Assembly (NCBI GenBank): GCA_021397835.1
Contig: JAJFZO010000094.1
Coordinates: 9,152,001-9,216,000 of the forward strand
Length of the DNA stretch: 64,000 nucleotides
Source: Moringa oleifera
Lineage: Eukaryota; Streptophyta; Magnoliopsida; Brassicales; Moringaceae
Direction: 5' to 3'
A program made the position numbers and the translations under genes. The notes beneath the pieces are model-generated. The model was not told where the DNA came from, did no database searches, and saw only the letters and a program-made list of their open reading frames with translations. This document shows, one piece after another, positions 27,178-40,000 of this stretch (position 1 is the stretch's first letter; every line of letters starts with the position of its first letter).

Positions 27178-29042
27178 GGGAGTTTTCCCCATGCTGATTC
27201 TTTCTCCGTTTCTGCTTCGATACTTTCTCAGTTATTCTTGTTACTCGAATCTAATGATACCCATGACTGATCCTTTAGTTGCAGAAGAAGTTAAAGTTCA
27301 TGTTTTGAGTCCTTCCTTTTCTTGTATGATCATGTCCAGTTCATATTTTTGTTTTCTATCGCAGTATAATAGATGGTTGTTTGTGTTAGATCGCATGAAA
27401 ATAGTTCTGAAAACGATTGAGAAGAACTGAGATTTTTATGTAGTCAGACAGGCCATCTCCCCCTTATTCACAATAGCTATGATTCTGTATATTCTTCCTC
27501 CAAGCTTCAATCTCAGGCTTTCAATGGTGGACCTGTGTAACCTGAAACAACCAAATTCATTGGCCATTAGAGATGGTATGTGTAATTGGCAATGGACATA
27601 GGATTAAAGCAATCATGGCCATAACAAAGGCTTCCCAGGGGTTGCCATTTCTCACCAAATGGTGTTACTACAGCATGCTTTCTCTAAATCTTTCATATAA
27701 ATAGAAGAATTGGAAGAGAAAGGTTAACATGGTAAAATTGTATTTTTTTTATTTTTAATTTTTTTCGATGTTGGGAAATTGACTGAATTGAGCCTCCCTT
27801 GCAAGGGTTAGATGGTAAACTTAGTTTTTCTTTTTCTTTTCTTGGAAACTTTTACAAAAATGTATTTACTAATTTAAGCCTCTTAACATATTTGAAAATT
27901 ATGCCAATTTTAACGCAAAACAATCATTTCAAATTGTTGTTACCCAAATTTTTTTTCTATAATTTTAATTTTTTTGATATTATTTTTAATTAAATTGTCC
28001 GTCAAACCATGATAGGCCAGGACTAGCAAATTTAAGATGCAAGTTTATTTAAATAAGAGGTCCATTGCATTTCAATTCAAGGTCATCATGGACTTCTTTT
28101 GATAGGCTTTATTTGGACTTTAAATGAATGGGCCATCAACACCAATGCCATTATCATTCAAATAATAACAATAATAATAACACCTTCTTTTTTTTTCATT
28201 TTTACTGCACACAATATTGTATTTAACTGTCTAATGGATTTCTAACTCTATTACATCATTATCAATTTTATAAAGATCATGTCAAAGAATCAGTTACGTT
28301 ATGATTAATTATATGAAAACAAATTATAATAAATTTAATTCAAAGATTTAACTTGAAAAATTAAGTAATTTAATATTATTTAATTAATAATTGGTATGTG
28401 GTTTAATACCTATTATGAAAAAAAAATCAAACAAACTTGAGTTTTGAAATAATTACCATATATTAATAATGATAGATATCAAGCTTGATTCGTTTATTAA
28501 AAAAATTACATAGATATGATTTGATATTAAAATTGACTTTTTATTAAAAAATTTAAGTAAATACGATTTAATTAGATTAGATCGGATGAACTCCTCCAAG
28601 CGGTTCAAATTAATTTTGCATTGAATTATAAATTAAGCTATGATTTATTTTACGATTATATACTGTCCATTAAAGAAAAGGAAAAAAAAAAACATATGAT
28701 ACCATAAAAGTCTTTTCCTCACATATTAATTTCTACCTTTTATTTCCATTTTTACCGATTTTCAATGTTATACATGCATTAATTTGTGATACAAAGATAA
28801 TATCTACCAAAAGTTGGTCTCATGGCACAAAACCTGATTAGATCAACCGATCTTATATTATAATTCTTCAACAACATTGAAAATTTTATAATATGATCAT
28901 AATAACAAGAAAACACACATTTTATAGAATAAATAAACATCCATCCACCACCTTTGGCTTATTTGGTATATCATAACTATCACAATTATTCACTATCCCT
29001 TTTAATCGTGTCAATTAATTAATTCCCATAAGCCTTCAACAC
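27178..29042. other. Convergent spacer between SCL3 and the lipid-transfer gene
   Basis: The SCL3 3' UTR is followed by AT-rich sequence. The only structured element seen is a 29-nt exon-like copy of the lipid-transfer gene's last exon at 27513-27541. No frame long enough to be the first exon of a second lipid-transfer gene occurs between 27545 and 29042 on the minus strand. Confidence 0.5.
27513..27541 (-). pseudogene. Orphan or alternative terminal exon of the lipid-transfer protein
   Basis: On the minus strand TGTTTCAG|GTTACACAGGTCCACCATTG... ends in a stop at the same 29-nt length and phase as the recognised last exon at 29071-29043. It would give the tail SYTGPPLKA in place of SYTIPPAVA. 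Similarity covers the acceptor, the exon and about 15 nt downstream. It could be an alternative 3' exon of the gene upstream or the remnant of a decayed tandem copy. Confidence 0.55.
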
Positions 29043-29509
29043 TCATGCCACTGCTGGTGGAATTGTGTAACCTGAAACAATTAATAAATTAAAAACACAT
29101 TCTTCACAAGGTGACAATAAATGCATAAATTAATTAGATCTTCAGATTGTTTGAAGAACTATATAGCAATCAGACCGACGGAAATCTTACTTCCACATTT
29201 GGCTCCAGGTTGCAGTGTTACGCCACAGGTTCTGGCCACGTACACGACTTTCTCCATGCTGATAATCCTCTCAACCGGTGGAGTAATGAGTCTGCAGAGG
29301 CATGGAACATCAGCATTTTGGATCACGGAGCAACACTCCGAAGACGGAGGAATCTTCGGCCCCGAAGTCCCGACGAACCGCTCGCAATTCGCAATCAACT
29401 CCGGGACTCTGGATTCGCACTGAGCCATCGCCCCGTACTCTCTCAAAGCTAGGCTTAAGGCACTCATTACCATCACTAGGGTTACCAAACTGGCTTTGCT
29501 TCTCGCCAT
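29043..29509 (-). CDS. Secreted lipid-transfer-like protein with an eight-cysteine motif
   Basis: Two exons on the minus strand, 29509-29191 and 29071-29043, encode 115 aa. Residues 1-29 form a hydrophobic signal peptide ending near AMA-QC. The mature part has the full eight-cysteine pattern: C31, C42, C59-C60, C70-L-C72, C95 and C105, that is C..C..CC..CxC..C..C of the AAI/LTP_2-like superfamily, which binds lipids in a helical disulfide-locked cavity. The mature protein of about 86 residues and the PPxER..S linker before C95 suggest a non-classical nsLTP rather than type 1. Lipid ligand and role cannot be read from sequence. The last exon encodes only the tail YTIPPAVA, and a second copy of it lies at 27513-27541. 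Confidence 0.9.
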
Positions 29510-29587
29510 TTCTCTCTCTCTGCGTGTGTTTCTTTCTCGCAGCTTTCCTCACTACTTGTTGATGAAAAACTGGCAAAGCTCGTCTCC

Positions 29588-29601
29588 TCTATATATAATA
29601 G
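29588..29601 (-). promoter_or_regulatory. TATA box of the lipid-transfer gene
   Basis: On the minus strand TATTATATATAGAGG lies about 80 bp upstream of the ATG at 29509. This spacing implies a short leader of about 50 nt. Confidence 0.6.
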
Positions 29602-30764
29602 CAGAAGACGATCAGGATCATAGGTCATAGCTTCATTAATGGGTACCCATAGCAGCTATCTCTTTCCTCTTTCCCGGGAAAGTGACAAGTTATAATAAAC
29701 TGTCTTCCCCTTTCCTTTCTCCCCTTTTCAATTTTTTTTTTCTTTTTATGGTAATTCATCAGCTTCTTTGACCTGCATTCCATATTTAACCAGCTATCTT
29801 CAAATTCTCTTTAATTCATAGCCATAAATGGTAAAATGTGATTAACTCCACTAATTCTTCATCGTCAAGAGTTACCCCAAAAGTTGTTTGGAGACGTATT
29901 TTCTTTAATTCGAACGCTATCCAAAATTAACCTTATTTTTCATTAATCCGATAATGGGTTTTCCATATGCACACTCTTCTTCTCACTAGTTGAATAAGGA
30001 AAGTTAAATGTCATCGGCCATCTATAATTAATTAAGATCATAATTTCAATTTATTTTCCTAAAGAGGGCCTTGTGATGACCGGAAGTTGGAATCAAGAAG
30101 GAAAGAAGAGAGAAATTTACAGATTGCTTATACTCAAAGAGACGGGTTCTGCGACGTCAAGTTTTTAGTTCTCATTGTGGGTTTTCTTTTTTGTTATAAA
30201 AGAATATAATGTGTTTAAATTAAGTTTTGATTACAAGACTTTAAGCTAATTCGATCTTCAATTGGGTAATCCAGTAAGTTGTTCAAGTTATATTCCATTA
30301 AGGTCTGTTGTTAAACATAATGTTTAAGTAATATCAAGATGTTGTTTAGATTATTTCATTATTTTTTAAGATTAAGGCATGTTAATTTTACTTTAGGTTT
30401 TGTTTTTAATTTGAAACCATCGTATTTATATAAAATTTTTTATTTTAAATATTATTTAGTTTGAAAATTTAATTTTTTATTTTAAAAATTATTTAAAAAA
30501 TTTAAAATATATTTAAAATTTTTATATTTTATTTATTATTTGGTTTTGTGATTTTTTATGATGACATAAATGATTTATATCTAATTTTAATCAAAAAATT
30601 AACTCATCTTTTGTTTTATATTTTATATTTGCTAAAGGTTTAGAACTTGCCCATTAAAAATTGAATTATTGTTTACCATTTTAAAATATATTTACACTAT
30701 AATATAGTGACATAAGCCCATGTGGATATGAAGTGTTTTTTTTTTTAATTTTTTTTTGGGAAAA

Positions 30765-30832
30765 TAATGGGCAATCGGGTCACGCTATGTCGGATCCGAG
30801 TACTTTGCGGGCTCGAACCAAAAAAAAAAAAA
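30765..30832. repeat. Possible short retroposon (SINE-like) fragment
   Basis: A segment bounded by poly-T on the left and poly-A on the right. On the minus strand it begins with GGTTCGAGCC, which resembles a tRNA-derived B box, and its other end leads into an A-rich tail. Too short for classification. Confidence 0.2.
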
Positions 30833-31096
30833 AAGAGGGGTAATAGGGTTAATGGCTAGCCAAAGCCATCTGGCACAAAACCCTGCAAATCCCCTCCCAA
30901 CTCTTCCTCGAGTTAACTGAAAGTGACCTACACTACCTGTCTCTCTTCGTCTCCGTCTCCGTCTCCGTCTATCTCTATCTCTCTCTATCTCGCTGTTACT
31001 TTCTCTGTTTGTCTCTTCTTTATCTCTCCGTTTCTCTGTCTTATAGATACATCAACTTCCTTTCTCCAAGGTTAGTTAACAGAGAGAGGTGTAGAA

Positions 31097-34000
31097 ATGA
31101 GCAGTTGGGAGAGTCTTCTTCTGCGAATCGGTGAAAAGTGCCCCGATTATGGCACCACATCCGACTTGAAAGACCACATCGTCCGTATTGAGCTTTCTTT
31201 CTCTCTTTCTCATTATATATGTGTGTGCTCTGTGTCTGTGAATGCGCTTTGATCTTTACATAAGTGTTCTTTCCAGGATCGTTTTGGCTTTAATGTAAAC
31301 CCTAAGTTGCAATATACCATTAGATTAGACTTTCTTGTTTCCAATTTTCCTCTTTTTGAAACTTGAAGGAAACGTGCTTTGGTGTTCTTCGGCGAGAGTT
31401 GGAGCACTCTGGGAATGATATTTTGCCTGTAATGTTCACTTCTCTTTTTTCCTCTTACATTTATTTCTCTATATAGATAGATAGCTATCTTTGTGTTTAT
31501 ACAGATATCTGTTGATACAGATAGATTGAGCATACGAACGCATTTTCATACTGAAAATTCTAGTTGTTGTTGCTCTTAATATTGAGGAAAAAAAAAGATA
31601 CAAAATTTCAAAATGATCTGTTGTGCAGGGCGCTTCTGCTGCTTCTGAATCGATCAGATGGTCCGTAGCCAGTGGGAAAGATGCTTTTGTTACAGATTCT
31701 ATTTGAAACATTATGTTATTTGCTTCTGGGAAATGTGTGGATGTTATCAATTTTCTTCTGCAATATTATTTTTGAATAAATTTTTGGTTATTTTCCTTAT
31801 TTTATGATTAGTAGACTATTTATTCCCACATTCTTAGTGCTTTCATGCAACTATATTGGTTTATTTGTTTAATATTTGAATATATTGAGCAAGAGTATGC
31901 TTAGTTGGTATTGTAATTTATATGTGAGTTTGCGCTTTGCATGTGCTAAGCTTTTTAATTTATGTGGTCATCCTTGCAGTTTCTTCTCCAGTGTGCCGAG
32001 CAATTGCCCCACAAGATCCCTTTGTATGCTACACTGGTAGGCCATATGTTTATTCTTTCATAATGTCATTGCATTATCTTTTGGTAGCATGCATGCAGGT
32101 GGTCATATATATTTAATGTGTATGTATTCATGTCGTAAACATACATGCAAATGGCATATGCCAGTGCCTTCCTGAGTTTGTTGTTCCATAATTTTTTTAG
32201 AATCAAGCTGCTTCTAGCTGAAAGTCTTGGGATGTTTTGATGCATTTTTGTTGGAGCTTATCAGATCAGCTCTTTAGAAAGAAGTAATTACTATAGGCAA
32301 GAAAGGACAATTGAATTAAAAACTGGCCAACAACGGCAAATCATAAAGATAGGAAGGCCTCAATGAAACTTATGTTTTTGGCCCTTCAAAAACAAAGTTT
32401 TGACACCTCCTATAGTCAAAACTCAGTGTTTTGATTTGATTCAAGGATCCATACTCCCGTATCATGACTTTAGTGTAAAAAGTTGTGGAAGACATGGTAA
32501 TAAAAAGGATTCCTAATCATCACATCTAAAAGAAAGAATACTTTTCATGAACTATTCTGCCATCTTTGCAGTTGCAGGCGTGTTCTTCTTTGACGTGAGA
32601 AATCCAGGATTATATTGCCCATGTTTTCTTTAGTAATATGGTTCTCTGGGAACTAACATTAGGGCTTAGAGTGACAATCATATTTAAGTTCCTTTTTCCT
32701 AGAAGGGAGCACCAAGAGAGGTGCTCTTTGATATCGGGGATGAAAAGAACCTCTAATGGAACCTAAATTAATTTTATGGAACCTAAATTAATTTTTTGGC
32801 CTCTGTTACCAAAAAGAGAACATGGTATTTTATCAAGTAACATATGTAAATTTGTAGAGTATGATTTTGTGAATTAAAACTTTTTTCCTTTTTTGCTTAA
32901 AAACACCTAAGGAGTGACAACCATATCATTTTGTATTTATTGTTTTAAGCCTGACTGGTTTTTCACTTAAACTATGTGCTATGAACTGGTTCACTGTTAG
33001 ATGTTTCCAAAGATCAAAATAATTTTTGCAATTTTATGATGTTGCATGTGAAATTTATCTCTCTCCCTCTCTCTGTCAGGTTGGTTTGTTGAACTTGGAA
33101 AATGAGGACTTTGGTAGAAAGATAGTGGAGAACACTCAAACTAGCTTTCAGGTGAGCAATTTCCAATAGGAGTAGTCAGCACAACATCTCGCTGTTGTTA
33201 GTATAATGTACTGAATTGCGGCTGTTGTACCTTTTAGGCTTTTACTTCTTGGCCTGCATTTTCTCTTCTGATTAATGCTTGTAAATGTGCAGTAGTATGC
33301 ATTACATGTTTTTCATTCCCTGTTATTGTTTTCTTCATCTTATATTAATTTTGGTAAATAAAAATTTTGTCCACAAGGGCACCAAACGAGTGCCACCAGA
33401 GGAGAGTATATAAGTTCCTATTCAACAAAAACATGCCATCTGATCTTGTATTCATTACCATTGCAATATTATTTGATGAGGTATTTGGATGCATCAGTGT
33501 TGGGAGGGCTGCTTGGGTCCCTTGATTTGGAAAGAATCTTAAGATATGACCACAATTTAGCATTGGTGATTTCATTGACTGAATATGATGCTTGAGCCGA
33601 AGGTTACTGATTTTCCTGGATCTTATTGTATTTGTTTATATGCTTATGATTTAATAGGACTGCACTTCTGATGGTGATTGAACCTGCCGCAACCACATCC
33701 TGCATCTTATTGTGTTTGTTTATATGCTTATGGTTTAATAGGACTGCACTTCTGATGGTGATTGAACCTGCCGCAACCACATCCTGCATCTTATTGTCTT
33801 TGTTTATATGCTTATGGTTTAATAGGACTGCACTTCTGATGGTGATTGAACCTGCCGCAACCACATCCTGCATCTTATGTGTTTGTTTATATGCTTATGG
33901 TTTAATAGGACTGCACTTCTGATGGTGATTGAACCTACCACAACAATGTAATGTTGTGTTTTCCCCCTTCTATGATAAGAGAAGTAACGTGGAGAAGAGC

Positions 34001-37000
34001 CTCGGAGGCTACAACTGAAGTTATCTACAAGACAAGATTATATAAACTCTATGGTGTTCCCTTCATCTATTGACTACTAAACTTGAAGTGAAAAATATGA
34101 AACCTTCTATCTTTAACAGAAGATAGTATTTTCTCCTGCTCGCTTAGTTTCTCTCATTTGAAAGAACAGAAAAAGTATGCACAAAATTCAAAACAAGCTT
34201 TCTTTACTGAGAGCCATATAAATGATTTTGCACCAGCAAACTCTTTAGTAATCGGGCTTGCTTCAACCCAATCAATGATAGAAAGAGCTATGTCCCAGAG
34301 ATGTCCAGTCCATGAACAGCATTAACAACATCTTCCTTGCTAGGAGAACATTGGTTAACTGAAATTTTTCCTTGTTTTCTTAAATTGTCAGTGGTCAGTA
34401 TCCTCCCCTTGATTGATTGTTTGATTTATTTATTATTGATAATTTAAATAAAAGAGATGAGAGCTTAGTTAGTTGCTCATCTGTGGAACCCAGGACTAGT
34501 TGGAGAGATGGCCTTTTCAATCATTGAATCATCTCAGGTGTTAAACTGGGTAGGTTTAAGAAGGAAATTTTCACTGTCAAATATATATGCAGTTAAGGAG
34601 GTTGGAAAGCTATTTATGTAGTCTCTTTATCCAATTTTTAGGTGGTTTGGAATAAAGGAATAAATAAACTTTTAATGATGGATAGGTTTCCTAATGAATC
34701 AATTAGGGATGGATGATTTTGTATTTTATTTGATGACGCCTCTGTGCTTGAAAACTGCCCTGTTGTTAATATCTTTCATGCCTTGACTCTTTATTTTAAC
34801 CTGTTCTACTTTTCTCTCTCCCTTTTCGTTGCTCTAAATTCTTTGATGCTTTCTCTTGTAAACTACCTGTGTACTTGGGTGCTAGTTTGGCATTCTTTAA
34901 TGAATTATTTGTTATGGAAAAGTAGCTATCATGGATTCAACTTTTACTGATACTGGTGTAGCAGTTGCGGCTGAATTTTCATAGGCAAAGAACTTATTTG
35001 AAGCATGGAGTAGTCTGCTGACTTTCATATTTTGATTTATTGTTCACTTTGGTGAAAATTCTTAATTAACTTTTTATCTCGTCTCTTTCTCTCCTTGGTG
35101 AATTTTCAGGAAGCTTTAGATTCTGGTAATTGCGACAGAATTCGTATATTGATGCGGTTTTTTACTGCAATGGTGAGTTATTGGCTGTTAAGCAGACTGG
35201 AATGTAATTGTAAAATTTCATATTTCATCTTGAACTAGGATTTGGATAGAAACTTTGAACTTTCTCTCACATATTTCTTTTAGATAGGAGAGAAAATTGG
35301 AGAGAATCTGGACTTTAAACTTTTAGAATATTTGATGTTTCTAGTAGATAGTGTAGAGTGAAGAAAAATTATGCTGCTCTGCACTGTTTGAAAGTTGTGA
35401 GTACCTACTTCCTTCCTGATAATAAAATAAAATAGTTTTTGTTTTCCTTCCTCTTTTGCAATTTCCTGTTCTGTTTGCTTTCTTTCTTTCATATTTGAGT
35501 TAATCACTTTGATAAAAAAAAATATGTGATACACACAGAGCTTGATCTTCCATTTGTAGAATTGAAGAAAGGCCATCAGAAAAACTTCAAGCATTTTGTT
35601 TATTTATGATCGATTATTTAATTTTTCCTAAATTCGGGTTTTAGGTTTTATGCTTCAGATGTACAAGTGCATCCAATTCGAATTATGGGTTGTTTTGGTG
35701 ACATCTCCAACTGTTTTATTAACTCACTGAAGGGGAAAACATGGATTTAAGTGTTAAAAATGAATAAACACTTTTTGAATGCATAAATCTTCCATCTATA
35801 TAAATTTGACATGTTTTTGTCTTATCAAATATACATTTTTGCATATTGAATGCTGGTTGCTCGAAGCGTCATTGGTTTTAAATGTGTGCCAACTAGTTCT
35901 TCTTGACTCTGGATGTACAAGATTTTGTGTATCTTCCACATTTTTTTGATCTCATAATTCATTTGTGTTGATAAACAGTCATATTGGAATTTTAGGACCA
36001 CGCGAACAATTTGTCTTTCTATTTCTAGTTTTTATCTGGTTTCTGTTTCATGGTGTGTCAATACAGTATTATTATTATTTAATCAGTAAACTTTGTAATG
36101 TAGTATCTCTTTCGTGTTCTTTAGATGTGCAGTAAAGTCCTGCAACCTGGTTCTGTGGTGGTTGTCTTTGAAACATTGCTGTCATCTGCTGCCACAACTG
36201 TAGATGAGGAGAAAGGAAATCCCTCCTGGCAAGCACGTGCTGACTTCTATGTAACTTGCATCTTATCCTGTCTCCCATGGGGAGGGGCAGAACTAATAGA
36301 GGTCATGCTCTTTTAGTTCTTCATATCTATTTTATTGTATTCAGGCTGGCATCAGTTTTGGTTTGGTAGGACACTTATGTTAAATTGTTGTCTTTCGTTC
36401 TCAATGTCCAATACTTTGTGCCTACTTGATTATCACCATATAATTACCTTAGCATCAAAGATTTGACTTTTTGGTCAAAATTGATATGATCACTTATTAT
36501 CCTCATTGATATGCAAACAGTTGCACTGGTTAGATTTTGTTTGTTGGATATATGCTCTGATGACGCAGAATAAATGGGATATTTGAGGTAGACTTGTCAA
36601 TTGGTTTGCTAAACCAATTGATGTTTGGCTTGACTTGGCAATATGTTGAAGTTTTCAGAGAGAGGAACCTTTTTTTTTTTTTTTAATAGAAACAAAAGTG
36701 TAAGTATTATTTACTGGCACCCAAGAGAGGGGGGGGGGGGGTACCTGTTAGACATCCAGTGAGCCTAGGTTGTTAGTAGTTCTATAAAATCTATTACATC
36801 TTTATTTACAAAAAATCACCCAAGTCTCGGAACTTTAAAACTCTAATCCAGAACTCAAATAGCACAACTAGAGATGTTTCGATATTATCAAAAGGCCTTC
36901 TGTTTCTTTTGCGCCACACCCTGCAAAATATTGGATGAGGCAACGTCTTCATTAATCTCCTCTTCTCTTTCCCCAGCCCATGACTAGTCTAGGTCATCAT

Positions 37001-40000
37001 TTCCTCTCCTATTGACCATGCAGCTGCCTAGGACAGACCCAACAGCCTTGGGGCTGACTCTCATAACTAAGCAGTCCACTTACATCCAATCAAAAGATAA
37101 TAAACTGACTCCTCCTACTCTTACACAAGTAACAATGGTTGACTAGTGATTTTTCCCCTTTTCCTCAAGTTGTCAATAGTCAGAATCTTCCCCACACTAC
37201 CTTCCAAGTGAAAAATGCAACTTTGGGTAGAGCTTTGACTCGCCAAATCTGCTTCCAAGGAAACAACATGCCTTCATTACCTTTACTGATCCCCTGAAAT
37301 AAGATCTAACTGAGAAGCTGCGCAATTTCCATTCCACTGAATCACTGTACTATTGCTCTGAATCTTGGCTATCTGCCCTCAATCTGTCCAACCTCCCTGT
37401 CATTAGCATTCCTCTTCAGCTGTACAAACCAGGAGCCTCTTGTTTCTGTTTCACCTTCCCTACCAAACACTTGCTTGACCCTTTTGTTGGATACTAAGGA
37501 AAATATAGCAGGAAATAGTTCTTTCAGTAGTCTATTCCCACCATTTGTCATGCCAAAATTTGATTTTGTCACCCCGTTCCACCTTGAACTCAACCCACTA
37601 TTTGACTTCTCCCACTCTTTCCTAATGGCCTTCTACACTTCAATGCCATATGTTCCCTTCCCATTTACTGTCATCCATCCTCCTTCCATTTCCCTATACT
37701 TGGCTTTCACTAGTTTCCTCCATAAGCCCTCTTTCTCCATCATAAATCTCCACAACCACTTTCCTAGTAAGGCCTTATTGAAAGAGACAAGCTCCTTAAT
37801 GCCTAATCCACCCTTAGCAATAGGTTGAGTAACCACTTTCTACCTCACTAGATGGTATTTGTAACAATCTTCGATATTACCTTATAGGAACGTCCTTTGT
37901 ACAGCCTCCAACTTACCAGCAACATCCCTAGGTAGTGGGAATAGCAACATAAAACACACAGTAAAATTTGTCATTGTAGTCTTGATCAAAGTGAGTCTCT
38001 TAGCCTTTGACAAATAGTTTTTCTTTCATCTCGCTAACTTCATTTGGAATCTCTCCAACACTCATTCCAAATTGTTGTCTCATTGCATCTGGTACCCAGG
38101 GACAGGCCTAGATATTTCATAGGAAACTTAGATAACTTATCCCATAAGAGTTGCTAAACCCCTAACGTTTTCTACCTCCCAACCATTGCAATTTTAGTCT
38201 TGCTCAAATTAATTTTCAGCCTCAAAACAACTTCAAAAATCAGTAAAATACTCCTTAAGTTAGTCACCTGCTTCTCCTCCACAGCATAGAAAATTATGGT
38301 ATCATTTGCAAACAAAAGATGTGGCACCATCGTTTCACATTCAAGCTTACCTGCTCTAAAACCTTTTCAATAGCTTGGTACCGCAGCCTCCTCTACCACT
38401 AGTATAAACAGTAAAGGAGACAGCAGATCCCTGTGCGTGAAGCCTCGGGTTGACTTAAAAAATCTGGTTGGACAGCCATTAACCATAATTGCAAATGAAA
38501 CCGTTGAGATACACTAAAGCAGCTAGCCCCTCCACTTATTGCCACACCCTATCCTTCTCAGTATATACATAAAAAAATCCTATGATACATGGCCACTTGC
38601 CTTTTTCTCTAACTTACTTACAATATTCTTCCTCTCTGCCTTCATTTGGCTGCCCACAATTTTATTTGCTAAGTACAACATAGTATTTGTCTCCTTTAAC
38701 GAAAGCATGTTAGGGGAAAGCAATTTGGCATGCGCCTACCACATTTTCCACCATCATTCTTAATCTCTTTGCTAGTACTTTGGAAATTAGTTTGTACACA
38801 CACTCGACCAAACTTACACGTCTATATTCATTAATACATTCAACTCCTATTTTCTTGGGCATAAGCACATGAAGGTGGAATTAAGTGATTTTACAAACCT
38901 TTCGTTTTTATGAAATTTCACGAACGACTTTACTATATCCCCTTTCATAACTTCCTTCGTATCCAATCGATTTCCTCTCGGCTGTCATTGGACTATCCAT
39001 TGATAGCCTGAACCAACTCTTATCCTCCTTACTCAAATACATAGACACTTTTTTGCCTCTCCCTACCTTGTTGTGTTCACGCCACCTTCATCTCCTTCGC
39101 CATCAAATTCAAATTTCTTTCGTTCAATCCTAACATTGAAGATCCCTTTCTCCTTACTTTTCAAATTCTCTTCATACACCTTCTCTCTGTACAACTGTCT
39201 TTGTACATTTTCAAAATAGAAGATTGTGTCACAGCATAAAAGACAGAATCCTTGGTTATTAAAAGAAAGAGAGAAAAGACAAACCTTTTCTGAGGAAATT
39301 CTATGCAGCCTTTTTGGCAGGCACTTTGAGCTGTGGTTGCATTATTCTAACGGTCGCAAGGAATGTGAAGTGACTGTCAGCTTAGTCTAATTATGTGGTT
39401 GCTTTTGCTTTCTTTTTTGTCCAGGTTTATATGTTTAATGGTCTTGGGATCAAATGCCTTCAGTTTAAATGTTATCTTCTGTTCTAACTATTTGCATCTG
39501 CATTTCAGCAAATTCCTGAGGAGATTGAGAGAGTCATGGTTGGTGTACAAGCCTATTTAAGCATTAGGAGGCATGCTTCTGACACTGGTTTATCATTCTT
39601 TGAGGATGATGATGAATATGCAAAAGGTCTTGTCGAGAAGGTTTGTTTTCCTTGCAAGTAACATTTTTCTATGATAAAAAAATTAGAATTTTATTAACAA
39701 AAGCACCAAGGGGCTGCCACAGAATTACAACTATGTGTAGTGATTTTAAAAACCTTTTAATAGTTCCCTGTAAATAACCTACTCCAATGAATTGCAGATT
39801 TTTGTTTACCCTTTGAACTATTTCCTTTCCAAAATTTAATATTTTTTTCTAAATAGCAATCTCTTTTAGCTTCTGGATTTTCTAGGTTAATCTGTTCTCT
39901 ATCTTTGCTGCTTAGGATTTCTTGGAAGATTTATGGGATCGGATACAAGCTCTGTCCATGAACGGATGGAAACTTGATAGTGGTATGGGTGTTTTTAGCT

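Larger units (their letters stand above)
29510..31096. other. Divergent spacer between the lipid-transfer gene and CBP80
   Basis: It contains promoters of both flanking genes, AT-rich sequence, and near 30740-30830 a 50-60 bp unique segment framed by a T tract and an A tract. CT-rich repeats (about 30935-31060) look like the CBP80 leader. No gene was recognised. Confidence 0.45.

Noticed and set aside
30779..30823. tRNA gene suggested by GGTTCGAGCC on the minus strand
   Set aside because: No acceptor stem or anticodon arm can be formed, because a T tract replaces the 5' half.
33604..33922. Open frames on both strands with a thrice-repeated peptide
   Set aside because: They are by-products of an 84-bp minisatellite in a CBP80 intron. 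The period is a multiple of three, so stops are excluded or kept together. There is no start context or homology.
33619..33945. Regularly spaced repeat that could be mistaken for a CRISPR array
   Set aside because: Units are head-to-tail and almost fully identical, with no variable spacers, in a plant intron.
37475..38763. Plus-strand open frames inside CBP80 intron 6
   Set aside because: They are antisense shadows of the minus-strand LINE relic.
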